Shown here one piece after another: positions 5,784 to 11,085 of a DNA stretch of 11,085 bases (position 1 is its first letter; the number at the start of each line of letters is the position of its first letter). A program made the position numbers and the translations under genes. Origin of the DNA: CAYJAD01 sp964371505 (GTDB lineage Bacteria > Desulfobacterota > Desulfovibrionia > Desulfovibrionales > Desulfovibrionaceae); contig CAYJNG010000082.1 of assembly GCA_964371505.1 (NCBI GenBank), forward strand, positions 1-11,085, given 5' to 3'. Below the pieces are notes generated by a model. The model searched no databases and was not told where the DNA came from. It saw only the letters and a program-made list of their open reading frames with translations.

Positions 5784-8027
5784 TTAGCGGTAGTAGACAT
5801 TGCGTCCGCCAATGGTGAGCAGCGCTTGCTTTAAATTGGCACGAATGTGGCGTCTATCCCAAATGCCTTGAATGTGGCCGCGGGTAAGCGCGTTACTGGA
5901 GCTATGATAGTTTGGCGGAATATCAATACCTGTGGTCTCTTTAATAACACCAGGACCTGCAAAGCCAAGGTTAGAAGAGCGCACAGCAAATTGGTACGGC
6001 GAACAACCAAGGAAGGAAGCCACAGGGCCAGCAAAAGAATTGGTATCATACAACACCATGTATAAACCACCATTATCAATATAGCGACGTACAGCCACGG
6101 TGCATCTTGGCATTTGAATAACGCCATGTGTACCTTCTTGAATACGGATACCGGCCGTGCCGTGCACATATGCAATGAAGGGGTAGCGTTTTTTCATGGC
6201 AAGTTCGCAAGCTTCCACAAACTTTTGCCCTTCGGCTGCGCCTACAGAGCCACCACGGAAATTACCCATGAGCATGGCCACAATAACCTTTACACCATCA
6301 ATACACGCTTCAAAGGTCATGCAACCGCTTTTGGCACCTGTTCTTTGTTGCGCTTCATGGATACGCTTATCAAAGTCCTTAAAGCCAAGGGGGTTACCAG
6401 CTTCAATGGCATTATTAAACTCAAATACAGAACCTGCGTCAAACACGTTACGCACATACCATTCTGGCTCCATGGGGAAGTGATGCCCGCAATAGGAGCA
6501 CACGCCGGCAAATTCGCCAAAAAGGTCTGGGCCCCACAAGTCAAGGCAACCGTCTTTGGCTGCATTGGGGCAGGTAAGGGTTCTGTCATTTTTATAACGA
6601 GGGGAGATGTAATTCCAACGGCTCACGCGTCCTTCGTCTTTCCATGTGGAAAGCTTGGTAAGAGCTTCCGTATCCACAGGCTTACTGGAGCTACCGCCAA
6701 TACGCTTAAAGGGTGCTTTAGCACGCTTTTTTAATAAGCTGTATTCGTTTTGTACTTCTTCCCAGAAGAAGGACACTTTACGTTGGTGATTACGGTAAAA
6801 GTCGTACTTAATTTTATTCCAACGCATAAGGGCTGCACCAGTCACTTTGCGCCAGCTTTTCACATACCATGGGCGACGGTCACGCGCAGCAGAACGTGAA
6901 AGTTTTAAGAACTTTTCTTGGCGCAAGTTCACAAGGCGTGTCTTATTGCCATAGGAAAGTGCCCAGCGCATATAGCGCTCTTCCAAATTAATATCCGGAT
7001 TACGACGACGCGAAATGGCAATACCACGTAGCCCCGGCATTTTACGGCTAGAAATAACCACTTCATCGGTGGAGCGAATAATTTCTTGACGTAAAGTGCG
7101 GTAAAAATCAAAATGCGAAGGACGAGCACCCAAGGGAGGCTCTTGAATAACCTGATCTATATAACCGGCTTCTAAATTGTCTTGCGCTGTAATATGCAAA
7201 GCTTCTGCGCAGTATTCGATAAGCTCTGGCGTGGCACGTTGCCCAGCCTTAATACGCCCTTCAATGGCGGCTGCGCCTTCGGGAGAAATTACCGAATAGT
7301 AGCCATGGGAAAGCATAAGACGCTTATCGGCAAGGCCAATGGCCTCTGCACCGCCGGAACCACCTTCAGAAATAATAGCCACCACAGGTACGCGTAATTT
7401 AGCCATACCGTAAATATTACGTGCAATTTGCTGTGCAGCACCTGGGTAATCTTCCACAGGGTAAGAGCCAGGAGTAAAAATAAAGGTATGAATAGGTATA
7501 CCTTCTGCCTCAGCAACACGCATATATTGCAATGCTTTAGCATTACCCCAAGGTTTTACGGAGCCCCCATTACGAAACTCTGCCCCATGGCCTTTTTCTT
7601 GCCCGATAACCATAACCGATTGGTTATAGGTTTTCTTACCACGGCGACGCGTGATAATGGCACGAGCAATAAGCATGCTTGGGTCAATACTAAATTCGTC
7701 TTGTCCGCCTATTTCGGTAAAGTTGTCATACACATTTTCCAAAATATCACGTAGGCACATGCGCTGCGGGTGACGTACAATACGCACCTTATCCATGGCT
7801 GTAAGCTTAGCTTCAAGCTTGCGCTCCATGAACACAAAAAGCTCTTCCACTGTTACCACTTCTGTATGTGCGTCAGAAGCAATACCTTCATTAAGGCGCG
7901 TTACAAGCTGCTCTAGCTTCTCGCGTAGCATTTGTATTTTGTCTTGATGCTTATCGACAAAAATATCTTGTATATACGTAAGCCTTTCTTGTAGGCTTTG
8001 TAAGCGTTTTTCTATTGAATTATCCAT
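5784..8027 (-). CDS. Acyl-CoA (probably acetyl-CoA) carboxyltransferase, fused alpha and beta subunits (AccA-AccD order)
   Basis: This protein would transfer CO2 from carboxybiotin to acyl-CoA, most simply making malonyl-CoA for fatty acid synthesis. Residues 1-360 match AccA: an N-terminal coiled coil (1-75), RHPQR (85-89), TPGSYP (185-190), EGGSGGAEAIG (221-231), YYSVISPEG (243-251) and RWALSYG (354-360). Residues 361-485 are a basic linker rich in Trp, Arg and Lys. Residues 486-747 match AccD: a zinc-ribbon-like cluster (C486, C494, C510, C513), then GFKDFDKRIHEAQQRTGAKSG (548-568), RGGSVGAAEGQKFVEA (591-606) and LGFAGPGVI (687-695). E. coli encodes the two parts separately, and plant plastids and most bacteria likewise. 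Odd points are the C-x7-C first zinc pair and the beta loop TAGIRIQE where AccD has GGARMQE. A different acyl-CoA substrate is possible. Confidence 0.92.
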   Translation of the reverse strand: MDNSIEKRLQSLQERLTYIQDIFVDKHQDKIQMLREKLEQLVTRLNEGIASDAHTEVVTVEELFVFMERKLEAKLTAMDKVRIVRHPQRMCLRDILENVYDNFTEIGGQDEFSIDPSMLIARAIITRRRGKKTYNQSVMVIGQEKGHGAEFRNGGSVKPWGNAKALQYMRVAEAEGIPIHTFIFTPGSYPVEDYPGAAQQIARNIYGMAKLRVPVVAIISEGGSGGAEAIGLADKRLMLSHGYYSVISPEGAAAIEGRIKAGQRATPELIEYCAEALHITAQDNLEAGYIDQVIQEPPLGARPSHFDFYRTLRQEIIRSTDEVVISSRKMPGLRGIAISRRRNPDINLEERYMRWALSYGNKTRLVNLRQEKFLKLSRSAARDRRPWYVKSWRKVTGAALMRWNKIKYDFYRNHQRKVSFFWEEVQNEYSLLKKRAKAPFKRIGGSSSKPVDTEALTKLSTWKDEGRVSRWNYISPRYKNDRTLTCPNAAKDGCLDLWGPDLFGEFAGVCSYCGHHFPMEPEWYVRNVFDAGSVFEFNNAIEAGNPLGFKDFDKRIHEAQQRTGAKSGCMTFEACIDGVKVIVAMLMGNFRGGSVGAAEGQKFVEACELAMKKRYPFIAYVHGTAGIRIQEGTHGVIQMPRCTVAVRRYIDNGGLYMVLYDTNSFAGPVASFLGCSPYQFAVRSSNLGFAGPGVIKETTGIDIPPNYHSSSNALTRGHIQGIWDRRHIRANLKQALLTIGGRNVYYR

Positions 8028-8081
8028 TATACGACCTTTTTCTCTCTCTAGTGTGCGCTGAAAAACACAGCTTTGACAGCC

Positions 8082-9509
8082 TTAAAACTTAAGGATGCGC
8101 GCTGTGTTGGTACGCAAAAAATTGATGTTGGACTTAAGCTCTTCACCGGCGGTATTATGGCCTTGTAAGGTCATGGTATCCAAAAAGTCTACACCGCGGG
8201 CTTTTGCTTCTTCAATGTCCTTACCCCAAATGATACCCAGCGCAAGGTTGGGGTCAAATTCTGTGGGAATAACGTAAGGAGCATCGGTAGGCACATGTGT
8301 TAACATGGTAAGCCAATCATGGTCACGCCAGCCGTAACTATCAATGGTACCCACCCAAGGGGCAAAGCGATTGTCTGGGTCTTCTGCAATGAGGCGGTAT
8401 TCAATACCTACACCTTCAAAGGAGATATCCTCTTGCGAATACCCAAGAGGATCACCAAGGCCAATGCGAATTTGCTCAGCAAGCAAGTCCACTTCACCCA
8501 ATGCCAAGCGGTTTTTCACGCTGGAAATACGGGCTGATACGCCGTTTTCTACCTGAATACGTGTGTTTACTTCCATAAGGAAGGGTTCACCATCACGAGT
8601 TACAATCCACTCCCATGTGCCCACGTTATCATAGCCTACACTGCGCGCCATAGTAAGAGAATATTGAATAATATCACGCAGTACTTGCGCCGCATCGAAG
8701 GTATATTTAATATTTTGCGGGTCAAAACCAGGAGCAATTTCTATGCGCTTTTGTAAGCCCGTAGATTGAATGGAGCAGTTACGCGTGCCAAAGTGTACAG
8801 GGTTTTTGCCACTACGGTCAGAAACAATTTGCACTTCAAGGTGGTTAAAATCCATGATGCGCTGTTCAATAAGAACGCCTTCATCTTTAAATTGGCGTAA
8901 AGCATAGTTGCGAATACGACGGTACACAGAGCGGAAGTTGTCAATGTCATAAACTTCTTCAATGCCCATACCGCCACCGCCGGCAGAGGCCTTTACAAGC
9001 ACAAGTGGTTGCTTAATACCACGCTGTAATTGAAACTCAAAAACAGAGCGTGCTACTTTTTCTGCTTCCATCTCATCATAGATGGGGCGGTCAGAACCTG
9101 GCACTGTGGGCACGCCAAGGCTACGTGCAAGGCGCTTGGTATTAATTTTATCACCAAGCTCACGGATGATTTTCCAAGAAGGCCCAATGAAGGTCAGCTT
9201 ACGATCGCGCTTGGTTACACGGCGCGCAAAGCGAAAATCCTCGGCAAAGAAACCATAGCCTGGGTGGATGGCAGTGCACTCAGCATCATCAGCAACCGCT
9301 ACAATTTCATTGGCGTCATGATAGGAGGAGACTTGATAAAGGCTTTTTTCGCCGCCAAGCTCACGAGCCAAACGCACATGGCCAGAAGCAAAATCTTCTG
9401 CTGTATAAACGCAAGTAAAGGCTACACCTAGTTTGTGGCAAGCCCTTGTGATACGCATGGCAATTTCACCTCGGTTTGCCACTAGAACCTTTTCATTTTT
9501 TAAATCCAT
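8082..9509 (-). CDS. Biotin carboxylase homologue (AccC-like), divergent
   Basis: Biotin carboxylase uses ATP and bicarbonate to carboxylate biotin on a carrier protein. At 475 residues it is near AccC length (about 450). The N-terminal domain opens with KVLVANRGEIAMRI (7-20) and contains HPGYGF (82-87). The ATP-grasp domain has VKASAGGGGMGIE (172-184), NHLEVQIV (222-229), NCSIQ (244-248) with QK at 253-254, and GTWEW (297-301). It ends with LMEVNTRIQVE (311-321), so the metal-binding and catalytic E300, E313, R317 and E321 are retained. Departures are ENGVSA where AccC has EHPVTE, and FDPNLALGI where it has YDPMIAKLI. The C-terminus stops soon after NINFLR, with a short tail. It is the first gene of the cluster. 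The ribosome binding site is weak (AAAGGGAAAAG). The role as the carboxylase partner of the next two genes is a confident inference. Confidence 0.9.
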   Translation of the reverse strand: MDLKNEKVLVANRGEIAMRITRACHKLGVAFTCVYTAEDFASGHVRLARELGGEKSLYQVSSYHDANEIVAVADDAECTAIHPGYGFFAEDFRFARRVTKRDRKLTFIGPSWKIIRELGDKINTKRLARSLGVPTVPGSDRPIYDEMEAEKVARSVFEFQLQRGIKQPLVLVKASAGGGGMGIEEVYDIDNFRSVYRRIRNYALRQFKDEGVLIEQRIMDFNHLEVQIVSDRSGKNPVHFGTRNCSIQSTGLQKRIEIAPGFDPQNIKYTFDAAQVLRDIIQYSLTMARSVGYDNVGTWEWIVTRDGEPFLMEVNTRIQVENGVSARISSVKNRLALGEVDLLAEQIRIGLGDPLGYSQEDISFEGVGIEYRLIAEDPDNRFAPWVGTIDSYGWRDHDWLTMLTHVPTDAPYVIPTEFDPNLALGIIWGKDIEEAKARGVDFLDTMTLQGHNTAGEELKSNINFLRTNTARILKF

Positions 9510-9550
9510 TCTTTTCCCTTTTGCCGTTTTATAAACATATTTTGACGCAG

Positions 9551-9594
9551 AAAAAGTACAATAATTTTATCATAATAAAAATATTGTACTTTTT
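9551..9594 (-). terminator. AT-rich 20-bp inverted repeat between the PilZ gene and the carboxylase operon (terminator or operator)
   Basis: The left arm 9551-9570 (AAAAAGTACAATAATTTTAT) pairs with 9575-9594 with a single mismatch and a four-base loop (CATA). On the minus strand it starts four bases after the PilZ stop codon, and the distal arm ends in a run of T, so it fits an intrinsic terminator with an unusually AT-rich stem. Its other end is 41 bases before the biotin carboxylase start, so it could also be an operator overlapping that promoter. Terminator is the simpler reading. Confidence 0.6.
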
Positions 9595-9598
9595 TGCT

Positions 9599-9979
9599 CT
9601 ACAGTTTTTTCATTTCAATGAGGCGCTTTTGTATCTCTAAAACCAATTTATCCAAAGCATACTCTTGGCGCTCACTTAAATTCATAAAGGTACAGGCCAC
9701 CATACCACGCCCAGTCACTCGAATAACCTGTGCTCTTAATTGAGCTATAATGACTCTCCCGCGTACTTCAAGCTGCAAAGGAAGGATATCCCCTTCCTTG
9801 GTGCTAAAGCCTTCGCAGAGTTGGAAAGCACATCCAGAAACGCTGATATCAGCCACAGGCAACGTCGCTTTATTTGCACCTATGCGTGCTTCAATACCGT
9901 GCACCAAGGCACGATACGCAAGCCTTTGCCCTTGCTCATCTTCAGCCAATGTAAATTCAAATTTTGAAGTATTTGACAT
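9599..9979 (-). CDS. PilZ-domain protein, putative c-di-GMP receptor coupled to motB
   Basis: This is a 126-residue protein consisting mainly of one PilZ domain. It carries both c-di-GMP-binding signatures: RLAYR (R19-x3-R23), followed by the barrel motif DISVSG (44-49), which fits D/NxSxxG. After the barrel, which includes VIRVTGRGMVACTFMNL, comes a C-terminal helix (about residues 102-126) rich in charged residues. There is no YcgR-type N-terminal domain and no membrane segment, so it is a stand-alone cytoplasmic PilZ protein. Its ATG overlaps the motB stop as TAATG, implying translational coupling and roughly matched synthesis with the stator. Known PilZ proteins such as YcgR and MotI slow the flagellar motor when bound to c-di-GMP by contacting the stator or rotor. 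A similar role here is inferred from context. Confidence 0.88.
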   Translation of the reverse strand: MSNTSKFEFTLAEDEQGQRLAYRALVHGIEARIGANKATLPVADISVSGCAFQLCEGFSTKEGDILPLQLEVRGRVIIAQLRAQVIRVTGRGMVACTFMNLSERQEYALDKLVLEIQKRLIEMKKL

Positions 9980-10713
9980 TATGGACTCTTTGTAACGTCT
10001 CTTTGTAATACAAACTCTACACGTCTATTGCGTGCTCTATTTTCCTCTGTCGTATTGGGCATAAGAGGGTTTAGCGAGCCATACCCCGTGGCCGTCAGTC
10101 TGTCCGCCTCAATACCTTGAGACAATAAATAACGCAAGACTGTAACCGCACGTAAGGCCGACAAATCCCAATTATCTTTAAAACGCGAATCAGGGGCCGG
10201 TGCTTGATCGTCAGAATACCCTCGAATATCAATTCTTTGTTCGCGTCTTTTTACAAAAATATCTTTTAGAACATCCAAAATCTTCAAACTTTCTGCACTA
10301 AGCTCGGTGCTATCCGGTGCAAAAAGTACTTTACCTGGCAAACGCAAAGTAATGGTACCTTCATCAAGCACGGCACCCACCTGCCCTTCCATACCATTTT
10401 GCACCAAAAAGCTACGTATATCATTAAAGGTTTGCTTTTGCGCTTCAATAAGCTCCTTACGTCTTTTTACTTCTTCGTGTAAAGAACCTGCCGTTTGCGT
10501 GGGGTCATTATGCGCAAGAGAACTAGCCTCCCCACCAAGCGCTCCTTTGATGGATCCTATGGTAGCCAAAAACTTACTTTGTTCCACCGTAGAAAGCGAA
10601 AAGAGCAAAATGAAGAACACGAGCAAAAGCATGGAGATGTCAGCAAAGGTGGCAAGCCAGCCTTCCCCCTCATCAACTTCATCGTCACCGCCCTGTAAAG
10701 GATCGTCACTCAT
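9979..10713 (-). CDS. motB: Flagellar motor stator protein MotB (PomB-like N-terminus)
   Basis: MotB forms the ion channel with MotA and anchors the stator to peptidoglycan. This copy has 244 residues. A short acidic cytoplasmic N-terminus is followed by one transmembrane segment (about 24-42, ADISMLLLVFFILLFSLS). The essential ion-binding aspartate is D25 in TFAD. A plug/linker region with a charged helix (about 78-100) leads to the periplasmic OmpA-like peptidoglycan-binding domain (about 118-236), with FAPDSTELS (131-139), IDIRGYSDD (161-169), NWDLSALRA (181-189) and RARNRRVEF (226-234). The FAD-plus-leucine pattern and the KFLATIGSIKGALG segment look closer to the Na+-type PomB than to E. 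coli MotB, so sodium coupling is possible but unproven. AGGA eight bases before the ATG serves as ribosome binding site. The gene follows motA by 34 bases and overlaps the PilZ gene by one base. Confidence 0.95.
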   Translation of the reverse strand: MSDDPLQGGDDEVDEGEGWLATFADISMLLLVFFILLFSLSTVEQSKFLATIGSIKGALGGEASSLAHNDPTQTAGSLHEEVKRRKELIEAQKQTFNDIRSFLVQNGMEGQVGAVLDEGTITLRLPGKVLFAPDSTELSAESLKILDVLKDIFVKRREQRIDIRGYSDDQAPAPDSRFKDNWDLSALRAVTVLRYLLSQGIEADRLTATGYGSLNPLMPNTTEENRARNRRVEFVLQRDVTKSP

Positions 10714-10747
10714 AGTTATTTCCTAGTCGTTTGCTGTTAACAAAAGG

Positions 10748-11085
10748 CTATTCTTTGCCGCCCTTCTCTGGCCCCTTACGCTGCTTGGGCGGTAAGAAGG
10801 AAGACAATTTTTCATACACTAAATTTGGATTATTATTTTCTAATATGGATTTGGCGCCTTCAAAAATAATGAGCAAAAGCAATTCTTCTTGCATGCTTCT
10901 GGCCTTCATCTTACCAGCAAGCGGAATAAAGATAAGGTTTGCTATAAGTGCGCCGTAAAATGTGGTCAAAATAGCAACAGCCATGGCCGGGCCAATGGCG
11001 GCAGGGTCTGCAAGGTTGGCAAGCATTTGTACAAGACCAATAAGCGTACCCACCATACCCATGGCTGGCGCCAAGGACGCCAAGC
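10748..11085 (-). CDS. motA: Flagellar motor stator protein MotA, C-terminal part (start outside window)
   Basis: MotA is the membrane stator subunit whose cytoplasmic loop pushes on the rotor protein FliG. Only the last 111-112 codons are present; the gene enters from the right edge. The visible part begins in the third transmembrane segment (LAPAMGMVGTLIGLVQML), which holds the proline that is conserved and important for torque in the family. The fourth membrane segment follows (AMAVAILTTFYGALIANLIF). The cytoplasmic tail runs from KMKARSMQEE and ends in a basic, glycine-rich stretch (PPKQRKGPEKGGKE). The first visible TTG codon is an internal leucine, not a start. The gene is followed 34 bases later by motB, the usual motAB order, and ion specificity cannot be decided from this fragment. 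Confidence 0.95.
   Translation of the reverse strand, partial: LASLAPAMGMVGTLIGLVQMLANLADPAAIGPAMAVAILTTFYGALIANLIFIPLAGKMKARSMQEELLLLIIFEGAKSILENNNPNLVYEKLSSFLPPKQRKGPEKGGKE

Noticed and set aside
6114..6734. 206-codon open frame on the + strand inside the carboxyltransferase gene
   Set aside because: It lies antisense to a clearly conserved coding region, has no recognisable domain, and is explained by codon bias of the real gene on the other strand.
9030..9431. 133-codon open frame on the + strand inside the biotin carboxylase gene
   Set aside because: It is antisense to conserved ATP-grasp coding sequence, with no family resemblance and no ribosome binding site of note.

Overview
The window reads as chromosomal DNA from a motile, Gram-negative bacterium with moderate GC content. 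It most resembles a lineage of the Desulfovibrionaceae. The clues are a small PxxKW-type cysteine-rich protein (a family I associate with delta-proteobacteria), a fused alpha-beta acyl-CoA carboxyltransferase next to a divergent biotin carboxylase, and flagellar stator genes followed by a PilZ gene. This placement comes from remembered families, not a database search. No tRNA, rRNA, CRISPR array, prophage or insertion sequence was seen.

Left part (1-4067). The N-terminal part of uvrC runs leftward off the window edge. Diverging from it is a small nitroreductase gene with a good Shine-Dalgarno sequence. Next, on the + strand, comes the PxxKW cysteine-rich gene, with a strong ribosome binding site, a repeated TTGACTTCCC box upstream and a long composite hairpin terminator downstream. 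Then comes mnmG (gidA), a complete tRNA-modification flavoprotein gene. mnmG converges on the leftward cluster, and a near-perfect 19-bp hairpin lies between them.

Middle part (4182-9509, all on the minus strand). Read in the direction of transcription, the order is a biotin carboxylase homologue, a 747-residue AccA-AccD-type carboxyltransferase fusion, a small biotin/lipoyl-carrier-like protein, an unrecognised 111-residue protein, and ssb. After the first gene the junctions are short (54, 14, 6 and 31 bases), so this looks like one transcription unit. The first three genes together supply the activities of a biotin-dependent acyl-CoA carboxylase, most simply acetyl-CoA carboxylase making malonyl-CoA. 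However, the carboxylase, the fusion and the carrier all depart from textbook motifs. They are the most interesting content of the window.

Right part (9599-11085, minus strand). The 3' end of motA, a complete motB and a PilZ-domain gene form a stator operon. motB and pilZ overlap in a TAATG junction. A 20-bp AT-rich inverted repeat separates this operon from the carboxylase operon and probably terminates it. MotA and MotB form the ion-driven stator, and the PilZ protein is a plausible c-di-GMP-responsive partner.

Most of the window is housekeeping sequence. I see no clearly undescribed multigene system. The items worth following up are the unusual carboxylase set, the uncharacterised small gene inside its operon, the PilZ-stator coupling, and the repeats around the PxxKW gene and upstream of the carboxylase operon.
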